A stretch of 64,000 nt of DNA, from positions 1 through 64,000 of the forward strand of contig NZ_JHEG04000001.1 of the NCBI RefSeq assembly GCF_000760695.4, read 5' to 3'. Below the pieces are notes generated by a model. It was not told the DNA's origin. It searched no databases and was given only the letters and a program-made list of their open reading frames with translations. The position numbers and the translations under genes were made by a program. The DNA comes from Tolypothrix bouteillei VB521301 (GTDB taxonomy: Bacteria > Cyanobacteriota > Cyanobacteriia > Cyanobacteriales > Nostocaceae). Shown piece after piece: positions 7,086 to 14,930 of the stretch (positions within the stretch are counted from its first letter, which is position 1; each line of letters starts with the position of its first letter).

Positions 7086-8504
7086 ATGCGTACACTCAAA
7101 TGGATTTTGATTGTGATGGTAATAATCGTAGGAATCTTTACTATTCCTACCAAAATAGCGGTAGCCCAATCATCCAATGCTCAGCCTACTTGGTCCAGAT
7201 TTATTTGGCCGCTTTGTGGACGAATTAAAGAAGAGTTTGCCAAGACTCCAACCACTGATGATGATATTGATAAGAATGGTACAATAGCGTGTGATGTCGC
7301 TCGTATTGAGCAACAAGGTAAAACCGATTTTCCCATTTATTACGGCTTCGGCTATCGAAACTTTCGAGACTCTACTCGTGCTATCTCCTTCCATCGAGGA
7401 CTAGATTTAGCTACCCCCGGAAACACACATAATAAGGATAACGATAATCCAGTTTTTGCTACAGCAAGTGGTTTTGTTAAATCCGTTACCTGTGACAAAA
7501 CGGGTCAGACAAATGCAGATTTAGATAATAAGCCTCAAGAATGTATAAGCGCTCGCGACCAAAAAGTTGTATTGTTGCATCCTGCTAATGGAGCTTCACA
7601 ATGCTCAACCACAAATCCATGCCTAATCTCCGTTTACGATCATGTTTACGTTACCGTTTCTGGTCAAGATCCTCTTGTTAAGCCTGGGGAGACCGTAGTT
7701 AAAGGTCAACATATCGCTTGGACAGGAACGAGCCGCGAAGACAATTTCGATCACATTCACTTTGAAATTCGAGATCCCTATGAGCGAGCAAAACAGGCAA
7801 ACGTAACGACTTCAGGTGGAAGTTCTTTCGCTAAAGATGCCCGCAACCCCATGTTTTACTTGCCTTATCTAGTCTTAAATAACCCTGAACCACTCAATAT
7901 TGAAATCACTGAAACGCCAGTAGTCTCCAATCCTGGTGTAGATGTTTGGGTCAATCTCACTGCAAATCCAAACTACAACTTCAACTTAAAATCCATCCAA
8001 GTTAAGTCTACCTATGAAGACAGCAATGGGACACATCAGCGGGCGTTTGTGCCTACCTTAAGAACTTCTGGTACCAACGTCAAAGAGTACATAGTTAACA
8101 ATAGCCTTTTTGATATAGATGAGTGGAGCGTTCAACATACACCATTCCCGTCTGGTTCCACCCTATGGGATAAAGAGAAAACTGAGAATCCATACTTCAA
8201 GAATACAAATTCTACCGAACCGGATCAATTCTTAGAGAAAAATGCAAGCACGACTACTCTTCAAGATGGTCATCGTTACGCAGATTTCGACTTCAAGCTC
8301 ATTACTGTAGGAGAACGCCGCGATAATACTATAGGGAATGAATGGTACACACTAAAAGTAGGCTTCACCGGTATTGAAGATGCTCCTGCAGGCACAACAC
8401 GTTGTTACGAAGTAGAGGTTGTTACGGCTTATCCCAATCCCATAACTAGTAGTCAATTTAGAAGGCTTAACCAAACTAAAACTGTAACACAGTGCTTCAC
8501 CTAG
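7086..8504 (+). CDS. Secreted M23-family peptidase
   Basis: A 472-residue protein. The signal peptide covers about residues 1-27 (WILIVMVIIVGIF, cleavage near AVAQ). The M23/LytM-type domain spans about 80-240, with zinc ligands H103 and D107 in HRGLDLA and H223 and H225 in HIHFEI. Several Cys pairs in the insert suggest an oxidising, extracytoplasmic location. Residues about 260-470 form a beta-rich C-terminal domain of unknown role. M23 enzymes cut peptide cross-links in peptidoglycan or Gly-rich peptides; all four key residues are present, so activity is plausible. The gene stands alone with its own terminator. Confidence 0.85.
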   Translation: MRTLKWILIVMVIIVGIFTIPTKIAVAQSSNAQPTWSRFIWPLCGRIKEEFAKTPTTDDDIDKNGTIACDVARIEQQGKTDFPIYYGFGYRNFRDSTRAISFHRGLDLATPGNTHNKDNDNPVFATASGFVKSVTCDKTGQTNADLDNKPQECISARDQKVVLLHPANGASQCSTTNPCLISVYDHVYVTVSGQDPLVKPGETVVKGQHIAWTGTSREDNFDHIHFEIRDPYERAKQANVTTSGGSSFAKDARNPMFYLPYLVLNNPEPLNIEITETPVVSNPGVDVWVNLTANPNYNFNLKSIQVKSTYEDSNGTHQRAFVPTLRTSGTNVKEYIVNNSLFDIDEWSVQHTPFPSGSTLWDKEKTENPYFKNTNSTEPDQFLEKNASTTTLQDGHRYADFDFKLITVGERRDNTIGNEWYTLKVGFTGIEDAPAGTTRCYEVEVVTAYPNPITSSQFRRLNQTKTVTQCFT

Positions 8505-8517
8505 TAACAAAACTCAT

Positions 8518-8544
8518 GGCATCACCTCGAATGAGAGTGATGCC
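8518..8544 (+). terminator. Intrinsic terminator after the M23 gene
   Basis: GGCATCAC (8518-8525) pairs perfectly with GTGATGCC (8537-8544), followed by TTTACT, 14 bp after the stop codon. Confidence 0.7.
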
Positions 8545-8551
8545 TTTACTA

Positions 8552-9256
8552 TGATACCCAACATCAGCAATTACAAGAACTTCAACATGGTAAGCGATAC
8601 GACCTACCCGTATCCTTCTTGCAATTGGCTTATCGCATTCTAGTTGGAATCCGAAAACTGAGTTGCAGCTTTTTCATCAAACTGAAAAATGACCCCGTTA
8701 AACATACCTTGTTTTTTGATATGACCGTAGCGTAGAGACAGTTCCATCTCTGGGGCTAAAACACGTTAAATCCAAGTATGGAAAGGGTTTGAGACAAAAG
8801 TTTGTATTTAATTAAGAGCTGGGATATTTAAGAGTTGGGTAGGAGAAAACTCCGACTCTACTAGGAGTTAACTCTTATGTTGTCAGATGGTAACGTTATT
8901 TAAAATAATAATTTAATTGTTAATTTCCTACATTTTGGCTCAGTTAAGTGAGAACTGAGTCGGAGTTGGGTAGAAGTGGGGTAGGAGTTGGGTAGGACAT
9001 AACTCTCATCAGTAGAGCAATGTAGTGATAATCACAAATAGCTTGCCGAGAGCCTCTTGGTCGTTTGGTGTTGCGATCGAATTGTCTTTTGTAAGAGTAA
9101 CAAGCACCCATCGGGGTACTATCACTCGCATTTCTCCATTGTGTAGCATTAAACCAGGCAGTATCGGGGTTTATCCGACCGGGTGCGAAATGCACTTCAA
9201 AAATTCAGTCATCGAATCAACGTAAAAGACCCAATGGAAGTGGAAGGGGTTGTGTC
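8552..9256. other. Intergenic region with repeated GTTGGGTAG words
   Basis: No convincing gene is present. AGTTGGGTAG occurs near 8833, 8964 and 8986, usually followed by GAG or AAG, and the first copy faces an inverted ACTCCGACT/AGGAGTTAACTC set. A minus-strand frame at 8944-9195 overlaps these repeats and resembles nothing I know. Confidence 0.35.
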
Positions 9257-9624
9257 ATGGAATTTTTTGCTCAAACATTGTCAGCCGATCCGGGATTGGT
9301 GGGGTGGTGGGGATGGGATTTGGTGTTGAATGAAATTGATACTGAGCGGGTATTGATTGGTTGTGCTGGTTTTAATGGTTACCCCGATACGAAAGGCAAT
9401 CTTTTACTGGGGTACTGCGTGTTGGACGATTACCAAGGCAAAGGTTATGCGACGGAGGCGGTTGGGGGATTACTGAGTTGGGCGTTTGAACAACCGCAAG
9501 TAGTGTGATAGCAGACACTTTTCCAAATCATACTGCATCAATTCGAGTGATGAAGAAAAATCACATGGTGTTGTTAGGTGCTGGTGGTGAGGAAGGAACG
9601 GTGAGGTATGGGATTGTGCGTTAA
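9257..9624 (+). pseudogene. Broken GNAT-family N-acetyltransferase
   Basis: The frame from 9257 encodes a typical GNAT core: LVGWWGWDLVL, RVLIGCAGF and the acetyl-CoA loop region DDYQGKGYATEAVGGLLSWAF. It hits a stop at 9506-9508. The matching C-terminus (ADTFPNHTASIRVMKKNHM, then GTVRYGIVR) continues in another frame to the TAA at 9622-9624. The usual N-terminal strand is also missing. A frameshift near 9505 plus 5' loss mark it as a pseudogene. Confidence 0.75.
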
Positions 9625-9678
9625 CTGGTATGCGATCGCCCTAGGTTTACAATTAGATTAAAACTCCGTCTGGCAAAA

Positions 9679-10149
9679 ATGAGTATTGACTTTAGAACCT
9701 GTACTGAGAGTGATTTTGACATAGTACAAAAGTATGTACTTTCTCTTTATCAAGAAGACCTGCTAGGGATGAAAATGAACTCTGAAAAAATTCAGAAAAC
9801 TTTCCGAGAATTCACTCACAAACCCGACAAGGGACGCATTATAGTTTTCGATCGAGACAACACAGTTGTGGGCTATGCGATCGTTGTCTTTTTTTGGAGT
9901 AATGAGTATGGGGGCGATTTCGTTGAGGTAGATGAGCTTTTTGTGCAGAAAGGTTATCGAGGTAATGGTATTGGTACTGCTTTCTTTCAATGGCTAGAAA
10001 AAACATGGGGTACTTCATCAGTAGCTCTTTCACTTCAAACAACTCCATCCAATGAACGCACACTCGCTTTTTATGAACGTATGGGTTTCCGGGCTTCCCC
10101 AAACCACCATCTTATGAAGTTGTTATCACCGGAAGTGACGGAATTCTAA
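9679..10149 (+). CDS. GNAT-family N-acetyltransferase
   Basis: A 156-residue acetyl-CoA-dependent acyltransferase of unknown substrate. The beta-strand motif VDELFVQKGYRGNGIGTAFF is motif A (pyrophosphate-binding R/Q-x-x-G-x-G/A loop, about residues 95-105). The C-terminal TTPSNERTLAFYERMGFR is the usual motif B. Length is normal. It lies 55 bp after the broken GNAT gene, but the two are not close paralogues. Confidence 0.8.
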   Translation: MSIDFRTCTESDFDIVQKYVLSLYQEDLLGMKMNSEKIQKTFREFTHKPDKGRIIVFDRDNTVVGYAIVVFFWSNEYGGDFVEVDELFVQKGYRGNGIGTAFFQWLEKTWGTSSVALSLQTTPSNERTLAFYERMGFRASPNHHLMKLLSPEVTEF

Positions 10150-10595
10150 GTAGCAAAGATAATAAATTACACTTATATGCGGGGCTCGGAACGCGATCGC
10201 TCCATTGGTAACAGTGTGGGTCAATTGAGTTTGGTGGAGCGGTGTACGGGGAACGCAGAATATATTAGACAGCTCAAGCTGCCCAGAGTGCGGGGCGGGA
10301 GTGGATACAAAGAGGGAGTTGAAAGCCGCCGATAAGCTTTGCTTAACAGATCGAGCCGTATCGCGACAGAAAAGCCACAAGTTATCAAAACTAATGCCAA
10401 ATCTATCATCTTTGACTGACACAATTTCTTCTAAACAAAGAATTTTCGGGTCTTTAATTGTAAGACTTTGAGTGCTTGGTTTACTGAAGGTAGAGTTGGA
10501 GGTACGGGCGGCGGCAATAGTTATAGTGCTACATACCAAATCATTGGTGATATATTGCTCTTGAATCAAGAGAACTTCGTGTCCTGGTATAACGT
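10150..10595. other. Intergenic or decayed region
   Basis: A 147-codon minus-strand frame crosses this stretch but has no recognisable family. A short plus-strand piece near 10500-10595 has a Gly-rich start. A dispersed palindrome-like AAGCCGCCGATAAGC lies near 10323. I see no supportable gene. Confidence 0.3.
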
Positions 10596-11351
10596 ATGTC
10601 CATAGAATTAACTGGCGTTCAACGAAAGCAACTGAATGAAGAAGGGTATTTAGTATTAAGGAATTTGCTTTCTAGAACTGAGGTAGAGGAGCTTAATTTA
10701 CATCTTAATGCCTTATGGAAGCAAGAAGGTGAAAAGGCAGGAAGTGAAAATATCAATAATGCTGAAAACAACGTGCGCCGCTTGGCAAACCTTGTTAACA
10801 AAGGCGATATTTTTCGTCCTATTTTTAGCCATTCCCTAGTTTTAGAAGCTGTCAAGCTTGTGCTGGGTTCTAATGTAAACTTGGCTATGTTAAATGCACG
10901 TGATGTTTTACCTCACTCAACAAACCACCGGCAAAACTTTCACTGTGACAATGACCCCGAACAAAATGGTGGAGTTCCCGATCGACGCGGTTATTTAACT
11001 TGTACTGCTATCTGGATGCTCAATGAATTTACCGCTGATAATGGTGCAACACGAGTCGTAAGTGGGACTCATCGTTCGGGTAAACTTCCAAAGCAGCTTT
11101 TGCACGATCCATCAGCACCCCACCCAGAAGAAGTCATCGTAACTGGTAATGCAGGAGATGTCTGCATTGTCAATGGAAATTGTTGGCATTGTGGAGGTGC
11201 TAATCGAAGTTATGCTAACCGTTGTGCCCTGTTAGCACACTATATACGCGCAGACCTTCCACGTGCAAAACACCGTCAACAATATCTAGCGCCAGAAGTG
11301 AAACAGAGAATGTCGCTCCAAGAATTGCAACTTTTAGGAATCGAGAAGTAG
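10596..11351 (+). CDS. PhyH-family Fe(II)/2-oxoglutarate dioxygenase
   Basis: A 251-residue protein with the phytanoyl-CoA dioxygenase fold. The N-terminal segment GYLVLRNLLSRTEVEEL is typical. The iron ligands would be H116 and D118 (FHCDND) and distal H198 (NCWHCGG), with R204 or R209 binding 2-oxoglutarate. Strand WMLNEFTADNGATRVVSGTHR fits the family closely. Such enzymes hydroxylate or halogenate small molecules in secondary and lipid metabolism. Neighbours do not reveal the substrate. Confidence 0.85.
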   Translation: MSIELTGVQRKQLNEEGYLVLRNLLSRTEVEELNLHLNALWKQEGEKAGSENINNAENNVRRLANLVNKGDIFRPIFSHSLVLEAVKLVLGSNVNLAMLNARDVLPHSTNHRQNFHCDNDPEQNGGVPDRRGYLTCTAIWMLNEFTADNGATRVVSGTHRSGKLPKQLLHDPSAPHPEEVIVTGNAGDVCIVNGNCWHCGGANRSYANRCALLAHYIRADLPRAKHRQQYLAPEVKQRMSLQELQLLGIEK

Positions 11352-11365
11352 ATTAAATTTCTTCA

Positions 11366-11851
11366 TTAATAAGGTTTTTTATCAGGAAACAGGAGATTCA
11401 TTCGCTTTTCAAAAAGCTTTCTCTCCTCATGGTATAAATCTTCTATTTGCTCAACAATCTCTTGAGAAATTCCTAGAGTTTCTGCTATCAACTTGACCTT
11501 TGACCTTTCAGAATCGTCAAAATCTTTATCAGCACAACAAGCTGCGATCGCATCGTAAACTAAGCATCTTTTTCCGGCTTCTACAGTGGAAGCAAGCTCT
11601 TCAAGATTATCGTTACCTTCGTAGGTTTTCAAAAGTTCGATTAAATTTGCGTCTCCTCCAGTTGTCGCCACGTAACCAATAATCCACTCTCTTTCAGCTT
11701 GGGACAGTGTTCCATTGCCTTTAGCACAAATAGCAAGTGCTTTGCTATAAGCTGCGATTTCTTCAGTCGGTGGAACAGTGTTGAAACCCCACCTTTCTTT
11801 ATATATCCATGAATAGACTATTTTTTTAAGATCTGAATCCATTTTTTTCAC
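11366..11851 (-). CDS. TerB-like (tellurite-resistance fold) protein
   Basis: A 161-residue all-helical protein with two acidic, EF-like helical segments: AICAKGNGTLSQAEREWIIGY and AACCADKDFDDSERSKVKLIAETLGIS. These give the TerB pattern of D/E-rich turns between helices that can hold metal. The C-terminus is charged. TerB-like proteins act in stress- and phage-related membrane complexes, but here it is alone and convergent with the PhyH gene (14 bp between stops), so its partner is unknown. Confidence 0.65.
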   Translation of the reverse strand: MKKMDSDLKKIVYSWIYKERWGFNTVPPTEEIAAYSKALAICAKGNGTLSQAEREWIIGYVATTGGDANLIELLKTYEGNDNLEELASTVEAGKRCLVYDAIAACCADKDFDDSERSKVKLIAETLGISQEIVEQIEDLYHEERKLFEKRMNLLFPDKKPY

Positions 11852-12069
11852 TTATATAATTTCTTTCACTATTTTACAGCACTGTTAATATTTCTTCGGG
11901 AGCAGCGAGTTCTATTATATGGGCGATAAGCCAACTGCTGCTCGGGAGTACAGATCTATCGCTCCGGTCAGTGCATTTTCGATATGATGATATTGAATTC
12001 AGCAAGCGTAGATTCTTTCGTAGTTCGGTGTGATAAGTGCTTGTTATTGGAACTTTTAGGGTGAATGCA

Positions 12070-12291
12070 ATGGAAGATGGGTCTTTTTTGTTATGGTTTT
12101 CCATTTTTCTGTCTCAGTTCTTTTTGTGGTCCACAATTTTTACGTCTCAACAACAGCAACAGCTACTACAGCAGCAGCAAGCGGACTTACTGCTACAACA
12201 GCAGCAAGAGGAACAACGGCGACAACAACAGCAAGCAGACCTACTGCTACAACAGCAGCAAACAAATCTACTGTTACAACAACAGCAATAG
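12070..12291 (+). CDS. Small membrane protein with poly-Gln tail
   Basis: About 73 residues from the ATG at 12070; a GTG at 12061 follows a TTTTAGG stretch. A hydrophobic N-terminal segment (LLWFSIFLSQFFLWSTIF) looks like a membrane anchor. The remainder is a glutamine-rich tract of Q3-5 blocks alternating with ADLLL, EEQRR and TNLLL. The DNA is a CAA/CAG repeat, so tract length probably varies by slippage. The anchor followed by Gln/Leu heptads suggests a coiled coil or prion-like tail. Function unknown. Confidence 0.5.
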   Translation: MEDGSFLLWFSIFLSQFFLWSTIFTSQQQQQLLQQQQADLLLQQQQEEQRRQQQQADLLLQQQQTNLLLQQQQ

Positions 12292-12361
12292 CAGCTATTT
12301 GTTTGAAGTAAGGGAGGTGTCAAGTTTGCTACAATTCCCCTATTGAATAGCAACAAAAACT

Positions 12362-12499
12362 ATGTCAGGTAAAGGATTTGGGCAACGCCAACCAACCAAA
12401 ACCGATAAATTAGTCGATCGCGCTGTGCGTTACTGTCAAAAGCGAGAGCCAGAAGGGCTCGACCAAATTTTTGACAATTTACCAAAAAACTGGGTTTAA
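12362..12499 (+). CDS. Small hypothetical protein (45 aa)
   Basis: An ATG at 12362 opens a 45-codon frame, MSGKGFGQRQPTKTDKLVDR to DNLPKNWV, a charged helical peptide. The stop TAA coincides with the junction of the TnpB element, so the original gene may have been longer or the insertion may have preserved its stop. Confidence 0.5.
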   Translation: MSGKGFGQRQPTKTDKLVDRAVRYCQKREPEGLDQIFDNLPKNWV

Positions 12500-13857
12500 A
12501 GCCCCGTCCTTCAAGGACGGCTTTACATTATTTTATCTAGCAATATAGCAGATAAAATATGTTATAATCAGGACATGATAGTAAGAGAAGCCAAGCTAAA
12601 AAACGGAACCAAAGAGCAATACTTAGCCCTTGATGAGGCTATCAGAACAACGCAGTTTATTAGAAATAAAGCTGTACGGTTTTGGATGGACAATAAAGGA
12701 GTTAGTAAAGCTATTTTGTACAACTTATGCAAAGATTTGGCAGCAGAGTTTCCTTTCGCAAAGAAGTTAAACTCTGCTGCTAGACAAGCTAGTGCTGAAC
12801 GGGCTTGGGCTGCTATCTCTACGTTTTATTCACGATGCAAAAAAGGTTCGGGGAAGAAAGGCTATCCAAAATTCAAAAAACATTGCCGCTCGGTAGAGTA
12901 CAAAGTTTCGGGATGGAAGTTATCAAGTGATTGTAAATCAATCACCTTCACTGACGGCTTTGAGGCTGGAACTTTTTCTATATTTTGCAACAATGAAACT
13001 CAAGAAGACTTGCACAGATTAAAGATTAATCGGGTGCGAGTAATTAGAAAAGCAGACGGTTATTATGCTCAGTTTTGCTTTGATGCTGACCGCAAGGAAA
13101 CAGGAAAATATACGGGTAACGTTGTTGGGTTAGATTTGGGGTTAAAGTTTTTCACCAAAGATCAACACGATAATGCCGTGATATATCCACAATTCTTGCG
13201 TTCGTCAGAAAAGCGATTAAAGAAAGCCCAACGCCGTCTGAGTAAGAAATTCGTCAAGGGTGCTAAACCCCAATCAAAAAACTATCACAGACAAAGGAAA
13301 AGACTGGGTAAAATCCATCTAAAAATTCAGAGGCAGCGTCAAGACTGGGCAATTAAGCAAGCTCGGTGCGTAGTCCACTCTAACGATGTGGTTGTCTATG
13401 AAGATTTAAAGATTGCCAATATGGTAAAAAATCATCAATTGGCTAAGTCCATTTCTGATGCTGGTTGGTATCAATTCACTCAATGGCTAGACTATTATGG
13501 CAAGATTTGGGACAAAGCAGTTGTGGCGGTGTCACCTAACTACACATCACAAGATTGTTCTAATTGCGGTCATAGAGTGAAAAAATCTCTCAGTACCAGA
13601 ACGCATTCCTGTCCTAAGTGCAAAATTGAACTATGCCGAGATACCAATGCGGCTCTGAACATTTTGCAAAAAGGAATGAAGATACTCGGTACTGAGTGGC
13701 AACTAAACGGTACTTCTGGGCAAGAAGAATCCGCCTCTTGCGAGGGAAAGCATGGGGAGAAGACCGCCTCTACTATTGAAGGGAAACTCGATATAGCAAG
13801 TGGACTTCTGTGAACCATGAACTAGAATCACCGTGGCTTCAGCCCGGTGAGTATGTC
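12500..13857 (+). mobile_element. Stand-alone TnpB element (IS200/IS605 superfamily)
   Basis: The left end carries a hairpin (CCGTCCTT/AAGGACGG, 12504-12520). The right end carries CACCG/CGGTG (13829-13849) followed by ATGTCAA, typical subterminal hairpins of this superfamily. There are no terminal inverted repeats or target duplication. No tnpA is present, so mobility would need a transposase in trans. A guide (omega) RNA is expected from the 3' end of the gene through the right end (inferred from the family). Confidence 0.75.
12575..13813 (+). CDS. tnpB: TnpB RNA-guided nuclease
   Basis: A 412-residue, full-length OrfB/TnpB. The N-terminal OrfB helix-turn region is at about 1-100. RuvC catalytic residues are all present: D187 (VVGLDLGLK), E276 (VVVYEDLKI) and D356 (CRDTNAALNI). 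A zinc ribbon with C328, C331, C346 and C349 lies between the last two. Family members cut DNA next to a target-adjacent motif using an RNA copied from the element's right end, which favours retention of the element. A TATAAT (12563-12568) lies only 7 bp upstream of the ATG, giving a short or no leader. Confidence 0.9.
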   Translation: MIVREAKLKNGTKEQYLALDEAIRTTQFIRNKAVRFWMDNKGVSKAILYNLCKDLAAEFPFAKKLNSAARQASAERAWAAISTFYSRCKKGSGKKGYPKFKKHCRSVEYKVSGWKLSSDCKSITFTDGFEAGTFSIFCNNETQEDLHRLKINRVRVIRKADGYYAQFCFDADRKETGKYTGNVVGLDLGLKFFTKDQHDNAVIYPQFLRSSEKRLKKAQRRLSKKFVKGAKPQSKNYHRQRKRLGKIHLKIQRQRQDWAIKQARCVVHSNDVVVYEDLKIANMVKNHQLAKSISDAGWYQFTQWLDYYGKIWDKAVVAVSPNYTSQDCSNCGHRVKKSLSTRTHSCPKCKIELCRDTNAALNILQKGMKILGTEWQLNGTSGQEESASCEGKHGEKTASTIEGKLDIASGLL

Positions 13858-14221
13858 AACCGTGCAGCTTAACAAACAAGTACTCTACGCTACGGTTGCA
13901 GCGCTAGAACAAGATATCGATTCGGTCAGTTGGCTGTGTGGTTACTTGGCATCTGAAATTAATGATGTTTCAGACAATGACAAATCTCACAAACCCATCT
14001 CTTTGCTATCCAAACTTCTTTTAAAATCTGGGATGGTGCTTTTTGAAGATTTCATGCCCTACACTGGGTGTCGAATTTCTATTATTAATCAGGAAAAGTT
14101 TGAGTCGCTGCCTCCTACGGTCCGAGCAGCGGTAGAAAAATCATTTGAGGTGATGGAAACCAGTTCGGAAGAAGTGCAAAAGATGAGTGAAGCACTGTTA
14201 CGGGAAATGGAAGTGGGGTAA
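13853..14221 (+). CDS. Hypothetical protein beside TnpB right end
   Basis: About 122 residues, mostly helical with a beta patch (GMVLFEDFMPYTGCRISII) and an acidic C-terminal helix. Family not recognised. Both candidate starts (13847 GTG and 13853 ATG) lie within the terminal bases of the TnpB element, so the present start codon is likely supplied by the transposon. The original N-terminus may lie with the 45-aa frame before the insertion, or be lost. Confidence 0.5.
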   Translation: MSTVQLNKQVLYATVAALEQDIDSVSWLCGYLASEINDVSDNDKSHKPISLLSKLLLKSGMVLFEDFMPYTGCRISIINQEKFESLPPTVRAAVEKSFEVMETSSEEVQKMSEALLREMEVG

Positions 14222-14315
14222 ATGCGGTACTTTGTGTTGCTTGGGTTGAAAGCGATACGGCAAGCCATTATGCCTCCAACTTATTGCAACTCGTACAAAA
14301 CCCTTAAGTAGTCGC

Positions 14316-14786
14316 ATGAAAAAATCCGCCACAATTGAAGGAAATTACCGCTATCTACTGAGGCGTGAATGGGATGACAATGCAGGACAAACGACTTTTG
14401 TGATGCTTAATCCAAGCACTGCAGATGCTTCTCAAGACGATCGCACGCTCTGTAGGTGTATTCATTTTGCTCGGTTCTGGGGTTATGGTTCTGTTGAAGT
14501 AGTCAATCTCTTTGCTTACCGTGCGACAAAACCCCGCGATTTATTTCAGGTAACTGACCCTGTGGGTTCAAAAAATAACTCTTACCTTCAAGCGGCAACG
14601 GAGCGTGCTGCATTAGTTATTGTTGCCTGGGGCATACATGGTAGTTTTCTCAATCGAGACCGGGTAGTCCTTTCTTTAATTTCTGCTTGCCAATCTCTCT
14701 ACTGCTTGGGTCAAACAAAAGCTGGGCATCCGCGCCATCCACTTTATATAAAAAATAGTGTGTATCCCATGCAATTGTTGTTATGA
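14316..14786 (+). CDS. DUF1643 family protein
   Basis: A 156-residue protein with the family's clear landmarks: YRYLLRREWD, the block FVMLNPSTADASQDDRTLCR, FARFWGYGSVEVVNLFAYRAT and a C-terminal GHPRHPLYI. Biochemical function is not established. DUF1643 genes are frequent on mobile and phage-related DNA. It stands alone here. Confidence 0.85.
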   Translation: MKKSATIEGNYRYLLRREWDDNAGQTTFVMLNPSTADASQDDRTLCRCIHFARFWGYGSVEVVNLFAYRATKPRDLFQVTDPVGSKNNSYLQAATERAALVIVAWGIHGSFLNRDRVVLSLISACQSLYCLGQTKAGHPRHPLYIKNSVYPMQLLL

Positions 14787-14930
14787 CTAAAATGTCTAGG
14801 ACTTATAGTTTTTCTCACCTTGGATTTTTGAGCGACTGCACTCTACTACGTATTCAAGTAACATTTACTACTACACGTAGTTTAAAATGGGAACGCTTAA
14901 AATCGTAACATCTACAAGTTATCTATTGCA

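Noticed and set aside
8944..9195. 83-codon minus-strand frame
   Set aside because: Its end consists of the GTTGGGTAG repeats. No recognisable family.
12147..12356. Cys-rich minus-strand frame
   Set aside because: Antisense of CAA/CAG repeats, giving Cys runs. The plus-strand Gln-rich frame is preferred.
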